Origin: Amanita rubescens
Lineage: Eukaryota > Basidiomycota > Agaricomycetes > Agaricales > Amanitaceae
DNA: 64,000 nt
Direction: 5' to 3'
Assembly (NCBI GenBank): GCA_015039365.1
Contig: WION01000091.1
Coordinates: 62,001-126,000, forward strand
This document shows positions 11,166-24,186 of the stretch, piece after piece. The notes under the pieces were generated by a model, which saw only the letters and a list, made by a program, of their open reading frames with translations, made no database searches and was not told where the DNA came from. Every line of letters starts with the position of its first letter. The first letter of the stretch is position 1. The position numbers and the translations under genes are program-made.

Positions 11166-13194
11166 TGTGCTGAGGCGAAAACTGCACGAATCACGGTTCT
11201 ACTATCAGCACACTCCTCAGTCAATACTCGCTAGGTACAAATCCTCGTTTGAACAGCTTGCGACCGTCCACTATCCGAGGTTCTCGCTTCGAGTCTCCGA
11301 GTCATCATGAGCGGACCCTCATCGTCAAACGTGAGTCCTTCCGACTCCTTTGACCCTGGTAGTTTTTTGAGTCAACAGTGACCCTCGTCTTTGAGAATCG
11401 CATCCGCCTGACTGCCACCATGAATCCTGGATTCCTCATACCGTGTGGGTGTACCGCCAAGATGAATGGTGTGGGTCGGGTGATCAGCTGTTTTGATGCT
11501 AGATTGGACTCGGATAAAGAGACGATCAATGTTTGAGTCGTTTGGATGCATGTTGTGTGTGGTTTGAGAGTCTAGAAAGATCATGGCGAGGGATGAGAGG
11601 GGTAACCGTTAGCGGTCGGCTGAGGAACATGGACACGATGTTACAGGCAACGTAGAACTTGGCAGAGGGAAGGATGAAGATGAAGATGAAGATCGCTGAA
11701 GATGGGCAGGGCGAAGAACAGAATGTAGGTGTAGTCTGTAGACAAGAGTTGGCCGTAATATACTGATTATTGTCAGACGATCATCATTGATCACGCCATG
11801 TACTCCACGCGAACGTTGATATTTGGAGCTCCAGCCGAGCTGTGGCGAGGTTTCAGTGATGAATGTGGATGCTGACTCAGAGCGGGTGCAAACGTGAACG
11901 GGCAGGTGTAGAGCGCATAGTCCTCAAAAGTGCAGTGTTGGCGAGGCAAATACTAGCGCATCAATGCATCAAACATGATCGATTGATCGTCTATCAACGT
12001 TCAACTCCCCGGCATCACGCATCGCGCCCATCACGCCCGCATCAACACTCGGCGGGATTTTACCAAAGGAAGAGGGGGAGTCGGGACTGGGAAGCAAGTT
12101 GAGATGGATTTAAAAAATATTTGGAACTGTCTGAAATGAAGACCTCTGCAACGAGGTGTGGCAACCACTCCGATCAACTAGAGTTAATGCAGCCCCGAGC
12201 ATTAACCCCAAGCGGGTGGTGAGTTGTAGCCTCCCCGCACTATGTCATCTGCTTGCTGCTTGCTGCTCAGTGCTTAGCGCCAACTGAAATAGTAGTAATT
12301 ACCCCTTCCCGATGTATTCAATTGATTTGTATTTTAAGTACATACTTATGCAGGTAATATATTATGTAAAGACTCTATGATTGCCTCGATAAAGGAAAAA
12401 TACCATAACCACGCTGCGGGCAGCAGGTTTTGGGATCAAGTGTATATGGGGAAAGGGTATAGGCATGGTATAGGCTCCCGTGCTGCGCATCTGCTCTACG
12501 TGTTCTAAGCGTGGCCTGGATGACACAATAGGGGTTGAAACGACGCTGTGCATTCTTGTGCACTGCGTATCTGGTTAGACGATATGTTGCAAGTCATCGA
12601 GCGCCCGCAGAGCCCGAGATTGATACCAGCATTTTCAAAGAACTGCCCCTCTCTTGGCCGTGGAATGGACAATAATGTCAGACCTAATTCTGCATTAGCC
12701 ATTGCATCCGTTGCTAGAAGTATGCACTCACCCCCAGTACTATCACATCCAGTACATTGTTCCGGCTATTCAGTTTGCGAAGTGCTGACCATGCCTGGAA
12801 GATAGGAGGGAATGATGAGAGACGACGAGGCAACGAAAGGAGGAAAGTCTATTCACCGTGAAAAAAAATTTATTCGTTTTTTTATACAAGCATCGGAGTG
12901 CGAAAACAGGGCTACAGGATAGTGGTCAACCATCAATATCTGTGATGGCAGCTGATAGCGGTATGTAACACCTGATGGTGGTCGATAAGTACGGTGAGCT
13001 CCATATGGAAAACGGCATCAATCGCGTAAACTTTGTGGAAATATCAGATCACGTTTGATGAAAGAAAAGATGATAGTACCTAAGTTGAGCGGAATGGCAT
13101 CGCCTACTACACCTAATGTATAAATGAGACAACGGGTGAGGGCCTGTGAGGGCCGAGCATGGTCGATGAGTAGTGGTGAGGAAGGCGACAGCGG
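11166..13194. other. no recognisable gene
   Basis: Short frames on both strands lack domain, signal or splice support. A GAAGAT simple repeat lies at about 11670-11697. The minus-strand piece at 11300-11600 is Ser/Thr/His-rich and might be the tail of a decayed gene, but this is weak. Confidence 0.3.
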
Positions 13195-13640
13195 GCGTCG
13201 TTGAAGGGGTGATGAGCGTGGCTGAGATGGTGCGAGAAAACTACGACTGGGTGAGGACAAGCTGGTGTTAGAAAACCACAGCTGGACGGGGGTGTGATGG
13301 TGTGATAAAACCACAGGTGAGCGGGGTTGCTATGGTGCAAGAACACCAAAGCTGAGTAAAGGATTGATGGTGTTGGAAAACCGCAGGCAAGTGTGGGGCG
13401 TAATAGTGCGAGAATAGCACGGTGGGGGACCAATGGTGCTGGAAAACCGACGTGGGTGTGATGGTGTGAGAATACCACAACTGGGTGGGGGGCGATGGTG
13501 CGAGAACACCACAGCTGGGTAGGGGATTAATAGTGCTGGAAAACTGCAGCTGGGTGGGGGCACGATGGTGCGAGAGCACCATAACTGGGTGAGGCATCAA
13601 TGGTGCTGGAAAACCGCAGGAGGGTGGGGCGCACTTTCTG
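13195..13640 (-). repeat. minisatellite block A, inverted counterpart
   Basis: Units such as GATGGTGCGAGAACACCACA followed by GCTGGGTGGGGG are the reverse complement of block A at 7680-8600. Its order relative to the 60-bp block is also mirrored, so the two composite blocks form a large imperfect inverted pair. Confidence 0.85.
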
Positions 13641-13689
13641 AGAATTTGAGGGAAGCGGAAGGAGCAATTTGTGTGGCTTGAAAACCACA

Positions 13690-14430
13690 GCTAGACAGGC
13701 AGGGGGTGGAGAACGGTCCTGAAGAAGCGAGGGGGTTGTGGTATAAGAAAACCGCAGGTGAGGGCATGGATAACGGTTCTCAAGAACCACGGAGATGCCG
13801 GTATAACAAAACCACGTGTGAGGGGCTGTCAAACGGTTTTCCAGAACCACAGTAACATTGGTGTAGAAAAACCATGGGCGAGGACATAGCGAACAGTTCT
13901 GAAGAACCAGGGGGGTTGTGGTGTAAGAAAACCACAGGCGGGGGCATGGAAGATGGTGCTGAAGAACCAGGGGGCTGTGGTGTAATAAAACCGTGGGCGA
14001 AGGCGATACAAACAGTTCTGAAGAACCATGGGGTTCCTGGTATAACAAAACCACGGGCGATGGCTTGTCAAACGGTTCTCCAGAACCATGGTAACATTGG
14101 TGTAGAAAAACCATGGACGAGGACATGAAGAACCAGGGGGTTGTGGTGTAAGAAAACCGCAGGCGGGGGCATGGAGAATGGTGCTGAAGAACCAGGGGGG
14201 CTGTGGTGTAATAAAACCGCGGGCAAAGGTGAGACGAACAGTTCTAAAGAACCATGGGATTGCTGGTATAACAAACCCACGGGCGAGGGCTTGTCAAACG
14301 GTTCTCCAGAACCACAGCGACATTGGTGTTGGAAAACCGCAGGCGGGGGCATGGAGAAGAACCATGGGGTGCTGGTGTAAGAAAACCGCGGGCGGGGGCG
14401 GGGGAACGGTTCTAAAGAATCATGAGGAAC
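13690..14430 (-). repeat. minisatellite block B, inverted counterpart (60-bp units)
   Basis: About eleven units with a predominant 60-bp period, each with a GGTTCTNNAGAACC-type core (near 13775, 13835, 13895, 13955, 14015, 14075, then 14180, 14240, 14300 and others) and a TGTAAGAAAACCGCAGGCG-like stretch. One unit near 14125 is shortened, and another near 14350 carries a small deletion. This is the reverse complement of the block at 8601-9060. Confidence 0.85.
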
Positions 14431-15593
14431 GATAGTGCGAGAAACCTACGGTTGGTGGGTTTCCGATGGTACGAGAACACCGTACTCTTGATTCACGGTG
14501 AGTAAAATTTGCCACTAGGCGGGGGCACGGCATCACTGGGAAGGTCGGAGAGAACCATGGCTAGTCGAGAGTGAGATGGTGTGAGAAAACCAGAATGAAT
14601 GGGGCTGAGAAGGTGCAAGAAACCACGGCTGGGGCAGCATTGGTGTAACCGCATGCAGCAGGTTGACGGTTAGGTGTTGGCGCTCACGGGCATCGGAGGC
14701 TGGAGACCGGGGCAGGAATCCGTGATCGAGAAGCGATAGGAATTCGGCAGGGGAAAAAATGCAGACAGTGAACATTATTGGTGGTGCTCGAGTACTAGTA
14801 CAAGGTCAATGGTGCCTACGGACTATGTAGATCCTGCGATATGGTTGCCAGCGATGCGTGGTATAGCGTGATCGTGACCGCGAGAGGAACGAACGGGCGT
14901 GCCAACTTTTGGCGGAAAGTGTGTGTCTGTTTGGAACGGCTGGGAGCTCACGGGTTATCCGGTACTTCTATTTGGTACAAAACATTTGGCACCATGAGAA
15001 GATGATGGTGGTGGCTGGATTTGAAGGTAGCCAAAAGGAGAGTGCGTCGTATAAAGGTAATAATTACGTTATTATTGAGATCCCGGAAATAAGCCTAAGC
15101 CCATTCGTGATTGGGCGTTGTCTGCTGACATGAAGAAAGCGCTCCAAGAATAGACGCATTATATTTGTATGTGACCGTAACAGAGCGTAACAGACGTTCG
15201 GATTTCCAACGCTCGGATCATCATCGAAGAAACCAATGCAAGCAATCTCTTTTTCTTCTCAAGTGATGACGCGATAATAACCAGAATATAACTTTCAGTT
15301 TCATGAACTGTACATCTGGGGTCCTTGTCAAGTTTCAACTTCAACCTTCGGGTTCCATCGTGCATTCCATCAGCAAAGTCTCCGATAACCATCGCCCACC
15401 TGATGCTTACAGCACTGGTGATATGACGTTATATGACTCGAGTCGCGCCAGCGCTGCGGCTAGGAACGGCAATCTCTTACACAAGCATGTATCACTTGAC
15501 TAAATTTGCTAGAGTAAGTCAAGATCAGGGTTCTCTGGCGCTACTATATAATGTTTGGAGTATAGGTCGATGGAGATCACCCAGCCTCCAACC
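14431..15593. other. intergenic and leader of questin-oxidase-like copy 2
   Basis: No gene is supported. It includes diverged repeat edge to about 14650, and the shared 12-mer TCTGGGGTCCTT at 15315-15326. The short frame 14909-15133 has no recognisable feature. Confidence 0.4.
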
Positions 15594-17279
15594 ATGTCAT
15601 TGGGCAAGCCTTCCCTTGACTCTCTGTTTCCTGCCCCTTCTCCACCGCCGAGTCTTTCTGCCCCTGCTCGTTGGTCGGGGATTACGCCCCAGACTGTGGA
15701 GGTGCTCCAGAAAGTGCTCAAAGACAATCATGAACGATGGCACATCTTCTTTAATGATCGTGGATTCCACAAGTACGTACACGCCCTTATCTTTCCAATT
15801 TGGCTGACAATTCTTCGTTTTCTAGTCATTCTGTCCATCGCATTTTGGCTGTGTGGGCCTTGGGAGCCGATGGCGACATTATTCAGGCAGGTTACGACAC
15901 GGACAGTTCTTACCAAAGGGAAACGTATCCCTCTCCAAACCCTATAACCGTCGAAAATTTCAAAGACCATCTTGTAGATCACAAGTAAGTAAACGGACGT
16001 TCACATTTTCTTGATGCGAATTTCATTTCCCCATCCCTAGATATTGGAGTGCTTATTTAGAATTCTTCTCAAACGAGACCGTTCAGCTCGGCCTTCCTGG
16101 TGTTTTGGAAAAGTACATCTTTTCACGCGAGTTCAACTTTGGCGGCAAGGGAGAACCGCTTCGTATGCTGGATCGCTTCGTATCTGGTCTACTGCACCCT
16201 TTTATCCATACGGGATACGGATATGAATTTGGTTTGCCTGGGATTGTTGCGGAAGGTATGTTTACGTGGAGTCCCGTTTGTGCATTAGGCTAAAAATGAC
16301 ACCTAGGCTTCGCCCAAACGGCTCTTCATGGACCCGACTTCCAAAATGTGATCACCGCTGAGCAATTTGACAAGTACACGGCAGAAGCTACTGCAACGAC
16401 TAAACCCAAGCCGACGCATGCTCTGACTATAGTCGCGCGCCTTCTCAAGGATAAGCGTGTCGATGGTGCCAAATATTCAAGCCCAGGGAACGACATGAGC
16501 GAAGTATACACGAAATATGGAGATGCTATTCGTGAATACGTTGAACAATGGGATACTGCTACGGCGGACCCGCAAGGAGTGTCGCGCAAGTTTGAAGAGC
16601 TCGTGTGGATGAACGTGGCTATCTATGGTACCTGCGGTTTCAAGAAAGGCGGAGAATTCAATAACGACTTTTTCCTGTGAGTGACGAGTTAATGTTACGT
16701 ACAACTTACTAATAAATGCAACGATATAGCATGCATCTTGTTACATCGGTTTTGTTCCTTCCCTCTTTGCTTGCGTTCCTCAAACCGTCTTCGCAAGCGC
16801 TCCTCCTTCGTTATTATTTCACTGCCAGTCTTGCTGCGTTCATTTTACGTGGCCGACCGGATCTCAATATCAAGTCCTTCTATGAATCTCAGGAACTCGT
16901 GTACCCACTTCCAGGAGGTGCATTACCAACGCCTCACGAGAAAGCTCTCCCTCTTCCCGGTGCAGATCCGAATAGGATTAAGGCAGTTACGCCTAATCCA
17001 TGGCTTCCTATAATCGAAACGGGCCTTGCGCACCCCAATGAGCATCTCATCAAGCTTCAGCGGGCGCTGGCTCACTTCAGTGCATTGTTCGGCGCTAGAA
17101 GGCCAGGCGCGTGTGAAGGTGGCTTGGAAGGAGCTGCTGAAGAGATGGAGGGTGCAGAATTGCTTGATGGGACTTTGTTTATCAGGGTGGCCGGGTTGGC
17201 GACAAAGAAGATGGGTAGGGTCAGGGAAGGAGAGGCTAACGGCGATTGGGATTTCACAGGCTTCTATGCAACCAAGTAG
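15594..17279 (+). CDS. questin-oxidase-like protein, copy 2 (DUF4243/AflY family)
   Basis: Five exons: 15594-15772, 15826-15984, 16041-16255, 16307-16676, 16730-17279; 490 residues, all frames open. Start chosen at MSLGKPSLDS, which aligns with the start of copy 1; an in-frame ATG at 15570 is also possible. Family motifs in order: GITPQTV, FHN-H at the first junction, HRILAVWALGAD, KYWSAYLEFF, HPFIHTGYGYEF, GIVAEG-FAQTALH, KPTHAL, HLVTS, TPNPWLPII. Relatives (questin oxidase in geodin-type pathways, AflY) oxidise polycyclic polyketides. No polyketide synthase or other pathway gene is visible here, so the substrate is unknown. It is close to copy 1 but without its stop. Confidence 0.88.
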
Positions 17280-17826
17280 AGTTATCGACTAACGTTTGTG
17301 TATATTTAGTAAAAGGAATTGCTGTGTTTCATCGATCTTGCAAAGCGCACAGTCGTCGTCGTCGTACGTCTGCACAGCATCTGCGATCATGCGCACCTAT
17401 GTTATCGTCATGAAGATTATGTACAAGAACAATTGACAAAAAAACTTGACAACTGATGTCCCCTTACGCATCAAAGTCAATGCTTTTGTGATCAGGTTCA
17501 CGTGTGCCTGAGATATCATAGAGGATTTGGATTGCAAGTAAGAAAATAAGGGTTTCACCCATAATTGACTAGGCTTTTCCGTCACTGACACTGGTTGCGG
17601 TACCGGTGTCGGACTTTCTAGACTAGATCGCTGAAGCGGTGAAGCCTAACGCTGACAGCTCCTGTCAGCCAGTTTTTCCTCTCTGTCCCTATCTACAACA
17701 ATCTCTCTCGTCATACGGTCATCCTGTTGTCTACCTCGGAGCGCTCAAGAGCCTACGGGATCTTTAACCAAAAAAGGATCCGCCCCGCAGCGATCGACCG
17801 GCTGTTGAAATTTCGCGATTCAATCG
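17280..17826. other. intergenic, CNOT11 leader
   Basis: Nothing recognisable. It contains the 3' flank of the questin-oxidase-like gene and a CT-rich stretch at about 17660-17720 expected for a fungal core promoter. Confidence 0.4.
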
Positions 17827-19926
17827 ATGCAGTCGTTTCTGGCTGCTTACCCACCGACTGTGGCTCCTCCGACCATAATGTCGACGTCGATGTCTGCAGC
17901 TCATCGCTCAGGCCATCATATGTCTTCAAGTCACAGTACTCAGTTGGGCGGGGTGCAAGCTACAACGACAACGACGACTAGTACAGGAACAGGCACGACG
18001 ACAACGACAGGGACGATGAACACGGGAATGACGACGCTGATGGCGGGAAAATTGGCAAACTCAAAGACTCCTGTGGGTATGCATGGCACTGGGAATGGAA
18101 ATCCGACGACGGCTCAGGCTACTACTACTCTCTCTCCATTATCGGCTGGCCGGGCATCAAGACCTGGTTCGAGTTTGGGTTTAGGTTCTGGGTTTGGTGC
18201 GGACTTTACGGGGGCGAGCAAGTCTGGTGCGGATATGAACTTGAAGTTGGGGATCACTCAGGCTGTCGCTGCGACGGCTGGTACTCACTGGGCTATGGGC
18301 GCAGCGACGCCAGGACCAGGACAGGGAACGGGGAAACCGACCCCAGTCGCTACGCCACGCCCTGTGGACCCTGTCAAAGCCTCCGTCGCCCATCTCCTGA
18401 CAAAAGCTTATTCGCTCCCCTGTTCGACCGCTGCACAGGCCTTTACGCACCTCGTGCAGCCCATGGCGCGTTTTCAGCTTGCACTGGATGCATTGTTGCC
18501 CCTGTTGGATGCAGGCGCTGTGGAGGACGGGAAGAAGCGAGGTCAGCCAGAAGGAATGGTAATGGAGGGCGCTCAAGTTCAGTTGGCCGAGGTGAGTGGA
18601 TATATGCGTTTTTTTATGTTGCGTGATATCGATGCGTTTGCTTGATTGGCAGCTCCCGCAACGGATATTGGTGGCGTATATCTTGTATTCGATGTATGCC
18701 CCTTATCCTATTACGGTTAACCCGTTCAAGAGTGTTTTGTTGGTCGCGTTTATGAGGGAGCGGAATAGTGCTATACGTGCTGCTAATGAAGGTAGTGTTT
18801 CTAATAGTGAGCAACTGGTATGGGTGTTATGGAAAATTCTAAGGGGAGATGGTAATGATGTGCGTATAACGGGTTCTTTGTCGTGCCTTGCTCTAATTGT
18901 GCATTTGGTAGATTGGTCCTTATACTCCAAGCACGTTGGCGAAATCACCCTTGCCAGCCAAGCTGAGAGCTAGTAATTTAATTCTTGAAGACGCTTTGTA
19001 CAATGCAATGGTTGATATGTACGCCTGGTGTTTTCATCGTTCGACTGACGCTGATTATGGCACGCAGAGATGATAACACATATTCTTATTTCCAATCGCA
19101 CAACCACCAAAGGGCGCGGTCGGCCTCCTCCGACTCTAATCACGAAAAGAACGAGCAAAGGATGAATACAATTTCACGAACTGTAAGGATGGTCGAAGAG
19201 GATAAACATAATGAAAAAGTGATACATGGGATGAAGCTGTTGTTGGCTGCGCGTGACCGGGTGTTGACGTTGTCTGAACAACGCGTATGTGCCTCTTTTC
19301 TTCGGGCTTCGCTTGGCTGATTCCTTTCAGTTATTGATCCCTATCATTCCTGACCTTGCTGCTTCCCAAATGGTCGCATCTCTGGATTTAGCTCCCTTGG
19401 CTGCTCTCAACCCGCAGATAACGCATCTCCTCATCGTATCCATTTTCAATAATACAGCCAAAACTGTCGATGTTGAACTCTTGTATCCATACATTGACAC
19501 GCTCTCTTGCCTGCCTCCCACTCGCCCCTCGTTTGATCTCATGGGAAGGTTGATACAGGATTCGTCGCCCATCTCGTTGACGGGATACTCTACCGTGGCG
19601 GATCTTATCCGGATGGAGGTGCTGGGTAGGTTTATACACGAATGTATAACGTGGCTCGAGAGAGCGGAAGTAGAAGAGCGAGAAGGACTCGTTAGTGATG
19701 ATCGATTTGCGCAGTGCGTGCAGAATGTAAGCATGTCCGTTGATTCTTTGATTCCAAGCTGATTCGCTTGTAGCTATGTCGCTTCTTCAACTCTTTAGTT
19801 AAATTATCCATCGTTGATCCGACTTCAGACGTCGATTGTGCCGAGATGGCATACTTTAGCTTGCGCCACGCGCGATTCGAGGAGGCCAATGCGCTGTACC
19901 GGACACTCGCCGCTGGGAGGCTATGA
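17827..19926 (+). CDS. CNOT11: CCR4-NOT complex subunit 11 homologue (CNOT11)
   Basis: Six exons: 17827-18591, 18653-18859, 18912-19018, 19068-19284, 19331-19726, 19774-19926; 614 residues. The first 180 or so residues are low complexity (Thr/Gly/Ser). The conserved part begins around PVDPVKASVAHLL and includes LPQRILVAYILYSMYAPYPI, NPFKSVLLVAF, EQLVWVLWKILRGDGND and IGPYTPSTLAKSPLP, typical of CNOT11 (DUF2363). The C-terminus is helical (LIPIIPDLAAS...; ...YRTLAAGRL). In animals CNOT11 joins the NOT module with CNOT10 in the mRNA deadenylase complex; the same role is inferred here. It marks a single-copy, conserved part of the window. Confidence 0.93.
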
Positions 19927-20156
19927 TTGAGTATGCCAATTTCTTGTATGCATCCATGGGCCGTTGTTACTTATTATGTGTTACGAGTATGAAGTGTGTG
20001 TGTGTGTATATTATATATTATAGTAGTTCATAGAACGCATGGCATCCGTTTCGGGTAAAGCCATCATCCGAACATCTGTCTCTAAATTGGTCAATGGCCT
20101 CATGACAGTCAGCGCCTCATGCGGTCTTTCTCCCTCCTTCAACCTCAATCCTATCC

Positions 20157-22053
20157 ATGACAGACATTGACATCCAGACTGCTCAGTTGATCATCCAACT
20201 TGCCCGAGATGATCTCTATGGTCCCGATGGCTCTCCCAACGATGAATCACTATCCGATTTGGAGTTTGCTTTGGCAGCGCAGGAGCAGGAGTTTATGCAG
20301 TATTGGATGAATTATGGAGATGCCCAAGTGACGCCTGGCAATCGTGCAGGTACCGGCCTCACTGGCAGCGGAATGGGAAACAACGTGGGGAGTCTGGGGG
20401 TCACAACGACGTCAGTCCAGGCAACGCCTGTGTCACCTGTCCCTCAACCGGTGCCTAGCACAAGCTCGGCTAGACCTGGACCTAGTTTTCAATCACCGGC
20501 AAACTCATCATCATCGAATGCTCCATTTTCCTTCTCTACTACTGGTCCATTCGGTCAGGCCAACCTTCTCTTAGACGAAGATGAATATGAAGAAGAATCA
20601 TATCCAGCACCGGGCCCTTCAACTTCCACTCTCTCGAATCTACGCCTACTAGCACCTCTTGCACCTGCACAGGGAGCCACGTGGGAACGGACACATTCCA
20701 CTTCCTCGTCTGCGAGCTCTGGATCGCCCGTGGACGAACTACCCATTTTAGAATGGACAGTTAATCAGGTGCCAGCCTTTGGCTCACAAAGCATCGTCAG
20801 AGAACCACTTTTCGAAGGGGAAGATTATCCTCCTGAATCACCCGCCGCCGAGTGGCATCCAAATCTGGACGACGACGAAGAACCCGTTCCTGAATGGCCT
20901 ACTATCATGACACCTCCCGTTGAATCGCCGACGACTGCGGAGGAGCCACCGTTAGTGGATTATGTGGATTATGTACAGTATACTCTTCAGGAACCCATTT
21001 CGCCGATCAGTAGTACCGGTAATTCCTCAGATTCCGAGAGTGAAGAGGAACCTAGGAATAGTCTCATTCCATTGTTCGGTAGAGAAAACTCTGAGGATGA
21101 TGCCGGACGAACGTCTCGGGTGGAAATCATTTCCAGGATACTTGAAGAGTAGTGAGTGACTTTCCTAACGAGTCTTCCCGTATTTATCTGACACCCGTCT
21201 AGTTTTAGGTCAGGCTCATTCGTCGAAGCTGTCACACCTGTTGAACCAAGGTAAGTCGACCCTTCATTTGAATCCCAAACCAAGACATATGAAAAACACA
21301 CGCGACTTGATGTTGTTTCTACCACTCCCTTCATCCTTTTCAACTATGGTATTCTTGTTATGCTCACATCTGTATAAACGCAGCGTCGAATGCAACTTTT
21401 GCAAAGAACAATCCCCAATGTCTTCGGCCCTCAGCACGTCATGCAGCCATTACGTCTGCCGCAGCTGCGTGACGCGTAACGTCGAACTCTGTCTACGGGA
21501 CGAAACGGCGTATCCTCCGAAATGCTGCGACAACAGATTGCCATCCCGCGATTTGATCAATTTGCTCAAGGACAATAGTCTGATAGCGAAGTACGAAACC
21601 AAGTCTACCGAGTACAGCACGCCGATCCGTGATCGGATTTACTGCTGCAAGTGTGCCGAGTTTCTGGGGTCGAAAGCGACAAGTACCTCGGGCGCCTCAT
21701 CCTCATCCTCATTCTCATCGACCCTCGTCTCCTCTGCCGTGCTGGCAAGTCCACTGGTGCACCAAGGGATGTACTGTTATCGATGTCTCCTTTACACATG
21801 CGCAGCTTGCAAGCAGGCTTCCCATCCTTATCGACCTTGCCAAGATACTCCGTCCGACATCGCTTTCAAACAGCTTACTACCGAAAAGGGATGGCAAAAG
21901 TGTCCGAACTGCGATGCTGTGGTGGAACTCCACGTGGGGTGTTATCATATGAAATGTAGATGTGCAACGGAGTTTTGCTATCTGTGCGCGACTAGGTGGA
22001 AGGGTTGTTCGTGCCCAAACGCTGATGAGGATAGGTTGCTTTTGGCACAATGA
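20157..22053 (+). CDS. RBR-type E3 ubiquitin ligase 1
   Basis: Three exons (20157-21151, 21203-21250, 21384-22053), 570 residues. The first third has DIDIQTAQLIIQLARDDL, common in basidiomycete RBR proteins, and then a long Pro/Ser/Glu-rich linker. The RBR module follows: RING1 from VECNFCKEQ to PPKCC, IBR (YCCKCAEFLG ... CYRCLLYTCAACKQASHP) and RING2 (KCPNCDAVVELHVGCYHMKC, then FCYLC). The Cys in GCYHM matches the catalytic cysteine of RBR ligases, which carries ubiquitin as a thioester. First of three tandem RBR genes; substrate unknown. Confidence 0.88.
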
Positions 22054-22582
22054 TGTCGTAATGCACTTCGTTTTCTTCGTATTATTCGTTCTTTGTATCG
22101 GTGGAATTTGTTAGATCATCACTAACTTCTGTATCATCACTTGCAACCTGTCTATATACTGTAATACTCACATTTTGGAAGATCACGAAAGGGGTACAAT
22201 CACTTACGGGACTAACTTCATACAGGCTGGGTAAAAGCGGTCCTCGTGTCATCATATGCTTAAAACGGATATGCATCAGATACAGCTCATGTTGTGCTTC
22301 CCCGCAGCCTATCGCAGCTGAATCACAGCGTGGATCTACTACAAATACCTCTTAAACGTGTCCAACACACTTTAGCAGCGGGGGGGAGAAACTCATACCC
22401 ACCCGCTCCCAACGTGTCTATCGCTAGAGACAGCCATTTCAAATCCAACTCAAACCCCTCCAAGGCCAAGACCACACCACACCAGAATACAATCGGTCCC
22501 ATATCCACGTCTCTTTCCCCGCGTTTTCCCATTGCAAATTCGCTCCAAAACCCTCGATTATCGCGTGATCGCGTATAAGGCC

Positions 22583-24088
22583 ATGCTTCGAAGGCTACCG
22601 GCTTTTTCATCTCAAGCTATTCCCGTGCCTAGACCTCTCTTGGGGCCAATGGTGCCTGAAACAAACGACGGTGGTGCGGGATTTAACTTTGACAATGGAA
22701 ATCCTTCCAGGGACACTACTTCTCCTATCACTCGCGCTAAACACGGGGCTGGTACCACTAATCCTAGCAAGCAAGTCGTCGTCCCTCTGTCTCCTCTAGA
22801 TTTGTCCCTTTCTCTATCCCCACCACCATATACGGACTTTGCCAGTCCAAATCCTTTCTCAGGGGTAGTAGTCCCTCCTCCTTTGTCTTGGAACAGGAAC
22901 GAGGCAGACGTAGAGTTCGACCTCAACCTCAGTCCGCTTCCCACCACTCCAAACGCGGGAGGTAAAGGAAAAGGACGCGCCGACTCGGACGACACCTTGG
23001 ACGACTTTGTCGGGTCCTTTTCAGCAGTACCGGGCAAGGGCGCGGCGTACGTGCCGGATATATTAGACGCGTTGGACGAGAAAGATTTTGAATACGCTAT
23101 TCAATTACAGATTGAAGAACTTCAAAGGGTCACAACTGAGTTTGAGGACGAGAAGATGGCTAGAAAATTAGGAGGTGGTGGTGAAACTGTACAGGATCCT
23201 TCACCGTCGACGCCGAGGTATAATCTTCGCCCGAGGCCGTCGAGGACAGGGACCGCGGCTGGGAATGCGAGTAGTTCTACAAAGAGAAAAACGTGAGCGT
23301 CTCTCTCCTGACATACTTATGAATGTTATGACTTACCACCATCACCCAGAGGTGTTTCAGTCAATCTCACGCGCGAATGCACGAGCTGCTTTGAATCTCT
23401 CCAACTCTTCCAAGGCATTCAATCCTCTTGCGAGCATTATTATTGTTTGACTTGCGTCCGAAACATGGTCAATGCAAGCCTTTCGGATAACAGCTTCGCC
23501 CTCTTCCCGCCGAAATGCTGTAACAAGCCTTTGATGGCTGTATACGCGCAAGGCACTGCGACGGGAGTGAAGACGGACGACAACAACAAGGATTTCATGC
23601 AGATCGAGCTGTTAGGCCTCGTATTGGACGATGCCGCGTTGAAAGGAAAGTTGGAAAGGAAGTGGAAAGAATGGAGCACAAAGGACGAGGATAGGGTGTA
23701 TTGTTGCAATGCCAATTGCGCGCTCTTTGTCGCGTCAGCCGCGGATTTCGAGGCTGTGGATCCGAGCGCCCCAGAGGCGTCGACGAGTACGGCTGGGAAG
23801 AAGAGTCCACAGAATTCTCTTCTCCGTTTGTTCAATGGCAACGGGAAAAAAGCCAATAAGCCGGAGCCGGGTATCGCTAAATGTTCTGCGTGCCAAACTC
23901 CTACGTGTGTGTCGTGCAGACAGCCGGGTCATGCTGGTAAATCGTGTATGGATAGCGGGGACAATTTGTTCTGGGATACGGTTAAGGTGCGTGGGTGGAA
24001 GAAGTGCCCAGGGTGTACGGCTGTAATTGAGAAGAATGGTGGGTGTAGTCATATTGTATGTCGGTGCGGGAGGTCGTTTAATTATTGA
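22583..24088 (+). CDS. RBR-type E3 ubiquitin ligase 2, RING2 cut short
   Basis: Two exons (22583-23292, 23350-24088), 482 residues from MLRRLPAFSS. The N-terminal half is Pro/Ser-rich with DEKDFEYAIQLQIEELQ before the RBR. RING1 starts ECTSCFESLQ and ends PPKCC; IBR spans VYCCNANCALFV to TCVSCRQPGH. RING2 reads KCPGCTAVIEKNGGCSHIVC then RCGRSFNY and stops: the last two zinc ligands expected after FNY are missing. The catalytic-type Cys (GGCSH) is present. Either a stop removed the last residues or a final short exon was missed; otherwise the fold of RING2 would be compromised. Confidence 0.8.
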
Positions 24089-24186
24089 TTCTTTTGTTGT
24101 ATCATCATAGTTATGTATAGTCTCGTGCATTTTACAGAACGGACCGTCTCAGAGAGGATGACTGTCGTGCGAAGTTCTAAAAAATT

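Noticed and set aside
13018..14435. Long open frame of 199 codons and others on both strands at 13.0-14.4 kb
   Set aside because: Same cause: it runs through the inverted minisatellite blocks and its translation is a repeat of the unit.
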